In this document: piece by piece, positions 47,993-57,809 of the stretch
Layout of the letters: every line of letters begins with the position of its first letter
Position numbering within the stretch: the first letter of the stretch is position 1
NCBI RefSeq assembly: GCF_029369745.1
Contig: NZ_CP120210.1
Coordinates: forward strand, 4,278,001-4,342,000
Source: Amycolatopsis sp. QT-25
GTDB lineage: Bacteria; Actinomycetota; Actinomycetes; Mycobacteriales; Pseudonocardiaceae
Length of the DNA: 64,000 nt
Reading direction: 5' to 3'
Notes under the pieces: generated by a model
Databases searched by the model: none
What the model saw: the letters and a program-made list of their open reading frames with translations, nothing else
Told to the model about the DNA's origin: nothing
Position numbers and translations under genes: made by a program

Positions 47993-50900
47993 ATGCCCCG
48001 AAGCGTCAGACCCTGGGTTTGCAGCCTTCTGAGTGCCACGGTCGTGGCCTCCGGGCTGGTAGCCCTCCCCGCCACCGCCGAAGAAATCCCACCGGACTTC
48101 CATTCCTCGTTCGAGCCGGGCGAACCGGAGCCGACGTGGAGCGACACCGTCGACCTCGACCCGTCGGGTCGGCCGAAGGCCTTCGGGGTGGACGGCGCGA
48201 ACGCCACCACCATCCCCGGTGACATCCGCGGCAAGGTCACCGAGACCTCCGCCAACAGCGAGAACACGCCCAACGAGGGAGTGTCGAACCTCGTCGACGG
48301 CTCGACCGACACCAAGTGGCTGGCCTGGACACCGACCGGCTGGGCGCAGGTCACGCTGTCCGAGCCGACGTCGATCACGCGGTACGCGCTGTCCTCGGCG
48401 AACGACTTCGACAACCGCAACCCGCAGGACTGGACGCTGCGGGGTTCCGCCGACGGCCAGAACTGGACGGAGCTGGACAAGCAGACCGGGCAGAAATTCA
48501 GCGAGCCGCTCCAGACGAAGGAGTACCGCCTCGCGGCCGCGAGTGCCGCGTACAAGTACTTCCGGCTCGAAGTCACCAAGAACAACGGTGGCCCGATCAT
48601 GCAGCTTTCGGAGCTGCTGCTGGCCAACGAGGACCCGGCCCCGCCGGCGCTGCCGAACATGCGCAGCTTCACCGACAGCGGCCCGCGCAGCGGCTACACC
48701 AGCAAGAACCGGGTCGGCTTCACCGGCCTGCGGGCCTTCCGCTACTCCGGCAGCCACCAGGCGCGAGGGCACGGCTGGTCGTACAACAAGATCTTCGACG
48801 TCGACATCCCGGTGGCGGCGACTTCGGAGCTGTCGTACAAGGTGCAGCCGGAGTTCGTCCGCGGTGACCTCAAGTACCCGAGCACGAACGTCGCGGTCGA
48901 CCTGGCGTTCACCGACGGCACGTACCTGAGCCGGCTCGGCGCGGTCGACCAGTACGGTTTCGGGCTCTCACCACAGGGCCAGGGCGCGAGCAAGGTGCTC
49001 TACACCAACCAGTGGAACCTGGTGCGCTCGCAGATCGGCGTGGTCGCGAAGGGCAAGACGATCGACCGCATCCTGGTCGGCTACGACAACGCCGACGGGC
49101 CGGGTTCGCTGCAGGGCTGGCTGGACGACATCAAGGTCTCGGCGACCCCGACGCCGCCGGCGAGCCTTCGCCCGTCCGACAACGTGCTGACCACACGCGG
49201 CTCGCTGTCGAACGGCTCCTTCTCGCGGGGCAACAACATGCCCGCGACCGCCGTCCCGCACGGGTTCAACTTCTGGATCCCGACGACCGACGCGGGCACG
49301 TTGAGCTGGATGTACTCCTACCACTCACGCAACAACGAGCAGAACCTCCCGGCGCTGCAGGCGTTCTCCGCCAGCCACGCGCCGAGTCCGTGGATGGCCG
49401 ACCGGCAGACGTTCCAGTTCCTGCCCTCGACCGCGTCCGGGGTGCCGAATCCCGACCGTGAAGCGCGGAAGCTGCCGTTCAAGCACTCGAACGAGACGGC
49501 GCGGGCGCACTACTACGGCGTCGACTTCGAGAACGGGATCAAGACCGAGGTCGCGCCGACCGATCACGCGGCGCTGTACCGCTTCGAATTCCCCGGGGCG
49601 GACTCCAACCTGATCTTCGACAACGTCGACAACAACGGCGGGCTCACCCTCGACCCGGCGGGCAGGTCGATCACCGGGTACAGCGACGTGCGCAGCGGGC
49701 TGTCCGCCGGCGCCACCCGGATGTTCGTCCACGCCACCTTCGACAAGCCGGTGACCGCCGGTGCGAAGCTGTCGACCGGTTCGGGTGAGCAGAAGCGGGA
49801 CAACGTCCTCGGCTACCTGAAGTTCGACGCGGGTGCGGACAAGACGGTGAACATGCGGATCGCGACCTCGCTGATCAGCGTCGACCAGGCGAAGAAGAAC
49901 CTGGAGCAGGAACTCGCCCCCCACGCGACGCTCGAGTCGGTCGCCGCCACCGCACAGCAGGCGTGGGACGAGAAGCTCAAGGTCGTCGAGGTCGAAGGCG
50001 CCTCGAAGGACCAGCTGATCACGCTGTACTCGAACCTCTACCGCCTGTTCCTGTACCCGAACTCGGGGTTCGAGAACGTCGGCACGGTCGAGAAGCCGGT
50101 GAAGAAGTACGCGAGCCCGGTGTCGCCGAAGACCGGCCAGGACACTCCGACGCAGACCGGGGCGAAACTGGTCGACGGCGAGTTCTTCGTCAACAACGGG
50201 TTCTGGGACACCTATCGCACGGTGTGGTCGGCGTACTCGCTGCTCAGCCCGGACACCACCGGCAAGCTGGTGGACGGGTTCGTGCAGCAGTACCGCGACG
50301 GTGGCTGGATCTCGCGCTGGTCCTCCCCCGGTTACGCGGATCTGATGACCGGGACGAGTTCGGACGCCGCCTTCGCGGACGCCTATCTCAAGGGAATCAA
50401 GGGCTTCGACGTCCAGTCTGCCTACGACTCGGCGATCAAGAACGCCACGGTGACCCCGCCGAACGGCGCGGTCGGCCGCAAGGGCATCGACGAGGGCACG
50501 TTCCTCGGCTACGCGCCGAACACCGCGGACCACGGGTTCTCGTGGGCGATCGAGGGCTACGTCAACGACAACGCCATCGCGAACATGTCGAAGAAGCTCT
50601 ACGACGAAGCTCCGGCGAACGACCCGCGCAAGCAGGAGTACCTGGACAACCACGGGTACTTCACCGAGCGGGCCACCCAGTACGTGAACGTGTTCGACCC
50701 GAGTGTCGGCTTCTTCCAGGGCCGGGACGCGGCGGGCAAGTTCACCCGGAGCAAGGAGGAGTTCGACCCGGAGGTCTGGGGGATCGACTACACCGAGACC
50801 AACGCGTACGGCATGCGGTTCTCGGTTCCGCAGGACGGACAGGGCCTGGCGAACCTCTACGGCGGCAAGGCGGGGCTGGCGGCCAAACTGGACGAGTTCT

Positions 50901-52279
50901 TCGCCAAACCCGAGCAGGGCCTCAAGTTCGGTACCTACCCCGGCGTCATCCACGAGATGACCGAGGCGCGGGACGTGCGGATGGGCATGTACGCGCATTC
51001 CAACCAGGCCGCGCACCACACGCTCTACATGTACGACTACGCGGGTCAGCCGTCGAAGACGCAGGCGAAGGTCCGCGAGGCGCTGTCCCGGCTGTATGTC
51101 GGCAGCGAGCTGGGCCAGGGCTACGGCGGCGACGAGGACAACGGTGAGCAGTCGGCGTGGTGGCTGTTCGGGATGCTGGGCTTCTACCCGCTGCAGGTCG
51201 GCAGTTCGGACTACGCGATCGGCTCGCCGCTGTTCACCAAGGCGACCGTGAACCTGCCGGGCGGCAAGAAGATCGTGGTCGACGCGCCGAAGAACAGCGC
51301 GAAGAACGTCTACGTGCAGGGCCTGAAGGTGAACGGCAAGCCGCAGACCTCGACGTCGCTGGCGCATGCGACGATCGCAGGAGGCGGGACGCTCGACTTC
51401 GACATGGGGCCGAACCCGTCGTCGTGGGGTACCGGCCCGGACGACGCGCCGAAGTCGATCACCAAGGGCGACGCGGTGCCGGCACCGGTGCACGACCTGA
51501 CCAAGCCGGTCTCCGGTGGGGACGCCGCGTTCTTCGACAACACGTCGCGGACCGAGGCGAAGGTCGAGGCACCGATCCAGTATCAGGTGCCCTCGACGAA
51601 CGAGGCGGGTTCGTTCTACACGCTGACGTCGGGCAAGGGCGCCGGTGACGCGAAGAGCTGGGTGCTGAAGGGTTCCTACGACGGGAAGACGTGGGCGGTC
51701 GCCGATCGGCGGACCGACCAGAAGTTCTCGTGGCGGCAGCAGACCAGGGCGTTCAAGATCGCGAACCCGGCGCACTACGCCTACTACCGGCTCGAGGTCA
51801 CCGCGACCACGGGCGGGGAGGCGTCGCTGGCGGAGTTCGAGGTGCTGGGCAAGCCCGACGCGGCGTGCACGCAGACGATCACGGGCGCGCACAAGGGTCC
51901 GCTGACCGTGCGGAACGGGGTGACCTGCGTGGACGGCGCGACGGTGTCCGGTCCGGTGTCGGTGTCGGCGGGGGCGAGCCTGATCGTCCGCGGCGGGACG
52001 ATCTCCGGTCCGCTGACCGCGAACGGCGCGGCGCAGCTCGTGCTGGATCGGACGAAGGTGAACGGTCCGGTGACGATCACCGGGGCGACCGGGCCGGTCT
52101 CGATCGAACTGACCGAGATCGGCGGACCGGTGGCGTTGACGGGCAACAAGGGGCCGGTGCTGGCTGCCAGCACGATCGGCGGGCCGCTGGCGTGCACGGC
52201 CAACTCCCCCGCTCCGACGGACCACGACCTGCAGAACACCGTCCGCGGCCCGGCCGCCGGGCAGTGCGCGAAGCTGTAG
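47993..52279 (+). CDS. Secreted GH92 alpha-mannosidase, multidomain
   Basis: 1,428 residues from ATG 47993. Signal peptide 1-29 (ATVVASGLVALPATA). F5/8 type C (discoidin) domain about 80-212 (NLVDGSTDTKWLAW; RLEVTKNNGG; LSELLL), beta-sandwich about 215-395, GH92 core about 400-1142 and a second discoidin-like domain (about 1165-1288). GH92 motifs: NMPATAVPHGFNFW, GGWISRWSSPGYADLMTGTS, HEMTEARDVRMGMYAHSNQ (general acid Glu) and GDEDNGEQSAWW (catalytic Asp pair). The last 140 residues are short repeats (GPLTVRNGVTCVDG, GPVSVSAG, GPLTANG, GPVTITG), probably a small beta-helix. GH92 enzymes are calcium-dependent exo-mannosidases. Confidence 0.92.
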   Translation: MPRSVRPWVCSLLSATVVASGLVALPATAEEIPPDFHSSFEPGEPEPTWSDTVDLDPSGRPKAFGVDGANATTIPGDIRGKVTETSANSENTPNEGVSNLVDGSTDTKWLAWTPTGWAQVTLSEPTSITRYALSSANDFDNRNPQDWTLRGSADGQNWTELDKQTGQKFSEPLQTKEYRLAAASAAYKYFRLEVTKNNGGPIMQLSELLLANEDPAPPALPNMRSFTDSGPRSGYTSKNRVGFTGLRAFRYSGSHQARGHGWSYNKIFDVDIPVAATSELSYKVQPEFVRGDLKYPSTNVAVDLAFTDGTYLSRLGAVDQYGFGLSPQGQGASKVLYTNQWNLVRSQIGVVAKGKTIDRILVGYDNADGPGSLQGWLDDIKVSATPTPPASLRPSDNVLTTRGSLSNGSFSRGNNMPATAVPHGFNFWIPTTDAGTLSWMYSYHSRNNEQNLPALQAFSASHAPSPWMADRQTFQFLPSTASGVPNPDREARKLPFKHSNETARAHYYGVDFENGIKTEVAPTDHAALYRFEFPGADSNLIFDNVDNNGGLTLDPAGRSITGYSDVRSGLSAGATRMFVHATFDKPVTAGAKLSTGSGEQKRDNVLGYLKFDAGADKTVNMRIATSLISVDQAKKNLEQELAPHATLESVAATAQQAWDEKLKVVEVEGASKDQLITLYSNLYRLFLYPNSGFENVGTVEKPVKKYASPVSPKTGQDTPTQTGAKLVDGEFFVNNGFWDTYRTVWSAYSLLSPDTTGKLVDGFVQQYRDGGWISRWSSPGYADLMTGTSSDAAFADAYLKGIKGFDVQSAYDSAIKNATVTPPNGAVGRKGIDEGTFLGYAPNTADHGFSWAIEGYVNDNAIANMSKKLYDEAPANDPRKQEYLDNHGYFTERATQYVNVFDPSVGFFQGRDAAGKFTRSKEEFDPEVWGIDYTETNAYGMRFSVPQDGQGLANLYGGKAGLAAKLDEFFAKPEQGLKFGTYPGVIHEMTEARDVRMGMYAHSNQAAHHTLYMYDYAGQPSKTQAKVREALSRLYVGSELGQGYGGDEDNGEQSAWWLFGMLGFYPLQVGSSDYAIGSPLFTKATVNLPGGKKIVVDAPKNSAKNVYVQGLKVNGKPQTSTSLAHATIAGGGTLDFDMGPNPSSWGTGPDDAPKSITKGDAVPAPVHDLTKPVSGGDAAFFDNTSRTEAKVEAPIQYQVPSTNEAGSFYTLTSGKGAGDAKSWVLKGSYDGKTWAVADRRTDQKFSWRQQTRAFKIANPAHYAYYRLEVTATTGGEASLAEFEVLGKPDAACTQTITGAHKGPLTVRNGVTCVDGATVSGPVSVSAGASLIVRGGTISGPLTANGAAQLVLDRTKVNGPVTITGATGPVSIELTEIGGPVALTGNKGPVLAASTIGGPLACTANSPAPTDHDLQNTVRGPAAGQCAKL

Positions 52280-52290
52280 GCCTCCGGTGA

Positions 52291-52345
52291 GTACGTGAAG
52301 GCCCCCTTCCTTGCGCCAGACACAAGGAAGGGGGCTTTCACGTAC
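52291..52345. terminator. Family A long palindrome (copy 4)
   Basis: GTACGTGAAGGCCCCC ... GGGGGCTTTCACGTAC, 55 bp, a few compensating differences from copies 1 and 2 (CATGTAC replaced by CACGTAC on both arms). It starts 11 bp past the stop of the GH92 gene. The rest of the gap to 52550 holds no recognisable gene. Confidence 0.75.
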
Positions 52346-52550
52346 CCGGGCCACGCAATTCGTCATCTACTTGCGATCGCGGAGGATGCCGATGCCGACG
52401 AGAGCCGCGCGGACAGCAGGGTGAGCGCGGGACCGGCGCGGCACCAGTGCCCTTGCCTCCCGAGTCGGGTACGGAGTCTTTCCTCACGCGTTCAGTCCTC
52501 CGGACACGGCACACCGAGCCGGGCTCACGCGTGCGAGTTACGGTGGCCTG

Positions 52551-55500
52551 GTGACGATCACCGGGTTCTTCTCCTCCTTCGAAACGGGTGATCCGCAGCC
52601 GGTGGATCCGGCCTTGCGCGTCGGCACCGGTCCGCGGTCGTCACCGACCGCGAAGGCCGACGTCGGGTTCACCGGCGCGCACGCCCTCCGCTACGAGAAC
52701 ACGCTGCGCGCCACGCTGTTCGAAGTGGACATCGAGGTCACCGGTGACACCGAACTGTCCTACGTGGTCTTCCCCGAAGCGGGCACCGGCTACCGCGGCA
52801 CCTTCGTGGCCCTGGACGTCGAGTTCGCCGACGGGACGTCCGCCGGGTTCACCGCCGCCGGGCAGGGCCTGGACAAGACCCTGTACGTGGATCAATGGAA
52901 TCTCGTGCGCCGCGGGCTGGGCGCGTTCACCGGACGGCGGATCGCCCGGATCGTCCTGGTCAGCGAACCACCGGACGGCGAGGGCGCGGGCTGGGTGGAC
53001 GACGTCCGGATCACCGAGCGCGCGACCGGGATCCGCGAGCCGGTGGACCACGTCCGCACCACCCGCGGCACGCAGTCCAGCGACGAGTTCTCGCGGGGCA
53101 ACAACTTCCCCGCGACCGCGGTCCCGCACGGCTTCAACTTCTGGACCCCGGTCACCGACGCGGGTGTCACCAACTGGATCTACAGCTACCACCGGCACAA
53201 CGACGCCGCGAACCGTCCCGCGCTGCAGGCGTTCGCGCTGTCGCATCAACCGAGTCCGTGGATGGGCGACCGGCACACCTTCCAGGTGATGCCGGGGATC
53301 GGTCCGGTCGAGGCGGACCGGACCCGCCGCGCGCTCGCGTTCTCCCACGACGACGAGATCGACCGGCCGCATCACTACGGTGTCCGGTTCGCCAACGGCA
53401 TCACCACCGACATCGCGCCGGCGGATCACGCGGCGCTGTTCCGGTTCACCTTCCCGGGTGACCGCGGCTGGCTGCTGTTCGACAACGCCCGGAACCGGGG
53501 AGGGCTGCGGCTCGACGCGGCGAACGGTGTCCTCACCGGTCACACCTGGGTGCGCAGCAGGTTGTCGGCCGGGGCGCGGCGGATGTTCGTCCATGCCGAG
53601 TTCGACGTCCCCGCCGAGAACGGCGGCAGGATCCGGCGCCCGGTGTGGCGCACGGTGACCGGGTTCCTGGAGTTCGCGGCCGGCGAGGTGACGATGCGGA
53701 TCGCGACGTCGCTGATCAGCCTCGCGCAGGCCAAACGGAACCTCGACCAGGAGATCCCCGCCGGGACGACCTTCGAGCAGGTGCGCGCGCAGGCTCGCGC
53801 GCAGTGGGCCGAGGTGCTGGGCCGGGTCGAGATCGAGGGGGCGACCGAGGACCAGCGCACGACGTTCTACTCCAATCTCTACCGCCTGTTCCTGTATCCG
53901 AATTCCGCACACGAAGTCACTCCGCGAGGAGTCCGTCACGCGAGCCCGGTCATCCGCCGCCTCTGGCCCAGCACCCGCACCAGGACCGGCGCGAAGGTCG
54001 TGGACGGCGAGATGTACGTCAACAACGGCTTCTGGGACACCTACCGCACCACGTGGCCCGCGTACGCCCTGCTGACCCCCGGCAGGTGCGGGCGGATGAT
54101 CGACGGGTTCGTCCAGCAGTACCGCGAAGGCGGCTGGATCTCACGCTGGTCCTCCCCCGGCTACGCCAACCTCATGACCGGCACCAGCTCCGACGTGGCC
54201 TTCGCCGACGCGTACCTCAAAGGCGTGCGCGGGTTCGACGTCGAGGCCGCGTACGAGGCGGCGTTGAAGAACGCGACGGTGACGCCGCGCGGGCAGAGCG
54301 TCGGCCGGAAGGGCCTGCACGAGTCGATCTTCCTCGGGTTCACGCCGACGTCGGTCCATGAGGGACTGTCGTGGGCACTGGAGGGCTGCGTCAACGACTT
54401 CGGCCTGGCCAATTTCGCCGAGGCACTCGGCCGGGACGACGACGCCGCGTACTTCCGGCAGCGCTCGCAGCAGTACACGAACCACTTCGACCATCTGATC
54501 GGGTTCTTCCAAGGCCGCAACCGTGACGGCAGCCGCCACTTCGCCGCCGAGGGCTACGACCCCGAGGCGTGGGGCGGCGACTTCACCGAGACGAACTCCT
54601 GGAACACCGCCTTCTCCGTTCCCCACGACGGCGCCGGGCTCGCCGCGCTGCACGGCGGCACCGAAGCACTGGAGTCCAAACTGGACACCTTTTTCGCGAC
54701 GCCGGAGACCGGCCGCAAACCGGGTTCCTACGGCGGGCTGATCCACGAGATGACCGAAGCGCGCGACGTCCGGATGGGACAGTACGGGCATTCCAACCAG
54801 CCGTCGCACCACATTCCCTGGATCTACAACCACGCGGGCGCACCCGCGAAGACGCAGCGGATCGTGCGGGAAGTCCTGCGGCGGCTCTACCTCGGGAGCG
54901 ACCTCGGCCAGGGCTACCCGGGCGACGAGGACAACGGCGAGATGTCCGCGTGGTACGTCTTCGCCGCGCTCGGGTTCTACCCGCTGGCGATGGGCAGCCC
55001 CGAGTACACGATCGGCGCGCCGCTGTTCACGAAGGCGACCGTGCACCTCGAGAACGGGAAGGACCTGGTCGTCGAGGCGCCCGGCAACACCGGCGACACC
55101 GTGTACGTCCAAGGGCTGACGATCGACGGACGGCCGCACGAGAGCACCACGCTCCCGCATTCCGCGCTGGCCGAGGGCGCGGTGCTGAAGTTCACGATGG
55201 GCGAGCGACCGTCGGACTGGGGCCGCTCCCCCGTCGAGCCCGCCGACCCGCGACCGCTCACCGACATCACGGCGGGCGACGGCCCGCTCTTCGACGACAC
55301 CACCAAGACCGAGATGACCTTCCCCGGCCGTGAACCCGTCATCGAGTTCCCCGTCGAGGACGCTTCCCGCGACGTCGTCCTGTACACGCTGACCTCGGGA
55401 ACCCGCCGCGGTGATCCGCGTTCGTGGATGCTGGAGGGATCCGACGACGGCGAGCACTGGACGCTGCTCGACCAGCGTGCGGGCGAGACGTTCCGCTGGC

Positions 55501-55622
55501 GCCGGCAGACGCGGCCGTTCGCCCTCGCCGAACCGGCGCGGCACGCCCGATACCGTCTTCGCGTCACCTCGTCCACCGCCCGGCGGGTCACCCTCGCCCA
55601 AGGAGAGCTGCTCGCCCGATGA
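52551..55622 (+). CDS. GH92 alpha-mannosidase without signal peptide
   Basis: 1,023 residues from GTG 52551, the first possible ATG, GTG or TTG start in the open frame. No signal peptide: the protein begins directly with TITGFFSSFETGDPQPV, which aligns with the segment after the signal in the upstream GH92 (HSSFEPGEPEPTW). The N-terminal discoidin domain and the C-terminal repeat tail are missing. GH92 motifs are intact: NFPATAVPHGFNFW, GGWISRWSSPGYANLMTGTS, HEMTEARDVRMGQYGHSNQ, GDEDNGEMSAWYVF. A C-terminal discoidin-like domain remains (about 910-1020). Predicted cytoplasmic, or exported by an unknown route. Coupled to the next gene by ATGA. Confidence 0.9.
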   Translation: MTITGFFSSFETGDPQPVDPALRVGTGPRSSPTAKADVGFTGAHALRYENTLRATLFEVDIEVTGDTELSYVVFPEAGTGYRGTFVALDVEFADGTSAGFTAAGQGLDKTLYVDQWNLVRRGLGAFTGRRIARIVLVSEPPDGEGAGWVDDVRITERATGIREPVDHVRTTRGTQSSDEFSRGNNFPATAVPHGFNFWTPVTDAGVTNWIYSYHRHNDAANRPALQAFALSHQPSPWMGDRHTFQVMPGIGPVEADRTRRALAFSHDDEIDRPHHYGVRFANGITTDIAPADHAALFRFTFPGDRGWLLFDNARNRGGLRLDAANGVLTGHTWVRSRLSAGARRMFVHAEFDVPAENGGRIRRPVWRTVTGFLEFAAGEVTMRIATSLISLAQAKRNLDQEIPAGTTFEQVRAQARAQWAEVLGRVEIEGATEDQRTTFYSNLYRLFLYPNSAHEVTPRGVRHASPVIRRLWPSTRTRTGAKVVDGEMYVNNGFWDTYRTTWPAYALLTPGRCGRMIDGFVQQYREGGWISRWSSPGYANLMTGTSSDVAFADAYLKGVRGFDVEAAYEAALKNATVTPRGQSVGRKGLHESIFLGFTPTSVHEGLSWALEGCVNDFGLANFAEALGRDDDAAYFRQRSQQYTNHFDHLIGFFQGRNRDGSRHFAAEGYDPEAWGGDFTETNSWNTAFSVPHDGAGLAALHGGTEALESKLDTFFATPETGRKPGSYGGLIHEMTEARDVRMGQYGHSNQPSHHIPWIYNHAGAPAKTQRIVREVLRRLYLGSDLGQGYPGDEDNGEMSAWYVFAALGFYPLAMGSPEYTIGAPLFTKATVHLENGKDLVVEAPGNTGDTVYVQGLTIDGRPHESTTLPHSALAEGAVLKFTMGERPSDWGRSPVEPADPRPLTDITAGDGPLFDDTTKTEMTFPGREPVIEFPVEDASRDVVLYTLTSGTRRGDPRSWMLEGSDDGEHWTLLDQRAGETFRWRRQTRPFALAEPARHARYRLRVTSSTARRVTLAQGELLAR

Positions 55623-57706
55623 TCACCCGCATCACCCAGGCCACGACCGACCGTCTGGTCGCCTCCGATCCCGGCCTGGTCCGGCTCCGGCTCGGCTTTT
55701 CGGCCGTCCTCAGCATCGTCGTCGCGGTACTGGCCATCCTGCCGTTCCACCAGCCGCTCACGGTCACCCTCGTCGCCGCGATCGCCGCGATGACCTCGGC
55801 CTTCACCGTCAACGACGAAACGCCGGGCAAGCAGGCGGTGACGCTGGTACTCGGGCTGGTGCTCGGCGCCGCGTCGCTCACCGCGGCCAGTGTGGGTTCG
55901 GCGGTGCCGCCGCTGGACAGTGTCGTGTTCGTACTGCTGATCTTCGTCGCGGTCTACGCCCAGCGGTTCGGCTCGCGCGGGATCGCGCTGGGCTCACTGT
56001 CGTTCTTCCTGTTCTTCTTCGCGATGTTCCTGCAAACGCAGTTGAACCAGGTCCCGGTGCTGCTGCTGGCGCTGACCATCGGCATCGCGGCCAACGCGGT
56101 GGTCCGGTTCGTCCTGGTGCGCAGGGACACCGACGCGGAGTTCCTCCGGATCCGGCGGGCGTTCCGGGCGAGGCTCGCCGCGGTGGTACGGGCGGCCGAG
56201 GACCACCTCGCGGTGGGCGGCAGCGAGCGCACCCGCAAGCGACTCCGCCGGACGAACGCCCGGATGCACGAATCCGTGCTGCTCATCGAGGACACCGCGC
56301 CGGAGGTGACCGGCGCGGATTCGGCGAACCGGCTCCGCCGCCGGGCGATCGAGGTCGAATTGGCGGTGCAATGGCTGACGATCACGGTGCAGCGCACCTG
56401 TGCCGAAGATCTCGACGAGGACGTCCGGGACGACCTGATCGCACGGATGCGGCGGTTCCGGTCGCTGATCGAACGCGATCCCCGTGAGCTGCCGCTGATC
56501 AGCGAAACCGAAGAGTTCAGCAAAATGCTGGTCGAAGGCAGCCGGATCGACGAGCACGCCGAACCCGGTGACGGCGTCCGCCGCGCGCTCGCCGAACTCG
56601 CACTGGCCGATGTACGGGCACAGCGGGTCGCCGAGCACGACGTCTCCGATGCCGCCGACGATCCCGAAGACCCCGAGGAGGAGAAGTCGTCGGCGTTCGC
56701 CTACGACAACCAGACACGCAGCGCCATCCAAGCCGTGGTGGGCGGCGGGCTCGCCGTGCTCGGCGGGGAGCTGGTGTCGAGCCAGCGGTGGTACTGGGCC
56801 GTGTTGACGGTGTTCGTGGTGTTCATCGGCTCGTCCACGGCGGGTGCCACGTTCGTCAAAGGCGTCCGGCGGCTCGGCGGCACGCTGATCGGGATCGTCG
56901 GCGGACTGGTGCTGACGCTGCTCGTCTCGGGCAGCGTGCCGGCGACGCTGGCGCTGATCCTGGTGTGCGTGTTCGGCATGGTCTACATGGCGCGGGTGTC
57001 ACAGGTGATCATGGCGTTCTTCGTCACCAGCATGCTCGGGCTGCTGTACAGCCTGCTGGGCACGTTCAGCATCGAGGTGCTCTGGATCCGGGTCGCGGAG
57101 ACCGCCGTGGGCGCCGCGGCCGGGGTGCTGGCGGCGGTGGTGATCGTGCCGGTGCGCACCCGGGCGGTGATGCTGGACGACGTGTCGGCGTTGCTGGAGG
57201 AACTGGACGAATTCGTCGAGAAGGCCGCCGGCCTGCTGACCGGTGCGGAGAACGTGAGCGTAATCGAGAAGTCACGTGATCTGGACCGGGCGGTGGACAA
57301 GGTCCGCACGACGATCGAACCGCTCACCCATCCGGTCAATCTCAGCAGCCGCCGCGACTACGGCTGGCACGTGCTCACGACGGTGGAAACGATCGCGTTC
57401 CGCGCCCGGCACGTCGCGGCGCGAGCACAGCCAGGGCTGCTGCTCACCGAGGCGGACCGGCTGCTGCTGTACACCGGGCGGATCCGGGAGAACACCGCGG
57501 TGCTGAGAAAGGCGATCGGCGACCCCGGCGGCTCGGGACACGGGACGCTGATCCGCGACGACGGCACGCCGGTGGCGGACCGGATCGACGATCCGCGGGC
57601 GCGTTCGGTGCTCACCAGCCTCGGGCATCTCGACGAGACGGTGATCGCGCTGGGCCGGGTGTTCGGGATCGAGGCCACAGACCCGGTGCTCTCCGGGAAG
57701 CCCTGA
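55619..57706 (+). CDS. FUSC-family membrane protein (aromatic acid exporter-like)
   Basis: 695 residues, two blocks of membrane helices (about 25-165 and 370-510), each followed by a soluble helical region (about 170-365, with an acidic DAADDPEDPEEEKSS linker near 345, and 520-695). The duplicated layout is that of FUSC/YccS/PET-type exporters. FAMFLQTQLNQVP and GSSTAGATFVKGVRRLGGTLIG are family-like. Substrates of homologues include aromatic acids. The start overlaps the GH92 stop (ATGA), so the two products are made together. Ends before a strong hairpin. Confidence 0.85.
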   Translation: MITRITQATTDRLVASDPGLVRLRLGFSAVLSIVVAVLAILPFHQPLTVTLVAAIAAMTSAFTVNDETPGKQAVTLVLGLVLGAASLTAASVGSAVPPLDSVVFVLLIFVAVYAQRFGSRGIALGSLSFFLFFFAMFLQTQLNQVPVLLLALTIGIAANAVVRFVLVRRDTDAEFLRIRRAFRARLAAVVRAAEDHLAVGGSERTRKRLRRTNARMHESVLLIEDTAPEVTGADSANRLRRRAIEVELAVQWLTITVQRTCAEDLDEDVRDDLIARMRRFRSLIERDPRELPLISETEEFSKMLVEGSRIDEHAEPGDGVRRALAELALADVRAQRVAEHDVSDAADDPEDPEEEKSSAFAYDNQTRSAIQAVVGGGLAVLGGELVSSQRWYWAVLTVFVVFIGSSTAGATFVKGVRRLGGTLIGIVGGLVLTLLVSGSVPATLALILVCVFGMVYMARVSQVIMAFFVTSMLGLLYSLLGTFSIEVLWIRVAETAVGAAAGVLAAVVIVPVRTRAVMLDDVSALLEELDEFVEKAAGLLTGAENVSVIEKSRDLDRAVDKVRTTIEPLTHPVNLSSRRDYGWHVLTTVETIAFRARHVAARAQPGLLLTEADRLLLYTGRIRENTAVLRKAIGDPGGSGHGTLIRDDGTPVADRIDDPRARSVLTSLGHLDETVIALGRVFGIEATDPVLSGKP

Positions 57707-57725
57707 GCGGCGCACCCTGGTCCGG

Positions 57726-57773
57726 CCTCGTGGGTGGTGCGGACGGCGTCAACCGTCCGCACCACCCACGAGG
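57726..57773 (+). terminator. Perfect 21-bp hairpin terminator
   Basis: CCTCGTGGGTGGTGCGGACGG arm, 6-nt loop CGTCAA, exact complement. Begins 19 bp past the FUSC gene stop and lies between convergent genes, so it may act in both directions. Confidence 0.85.
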
Positions 57774-57809
57774 GTTGCGGCCACCGCCTCACCGGCGCCG
57801 CCTCAGGGG

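Noticed and set aside
49325..52366. 1,013-residue minus-strand frame opposite the GH92 gene
   Set aside because: GC-rich antisense shadow; the sense frame has complete catalytic motifs.
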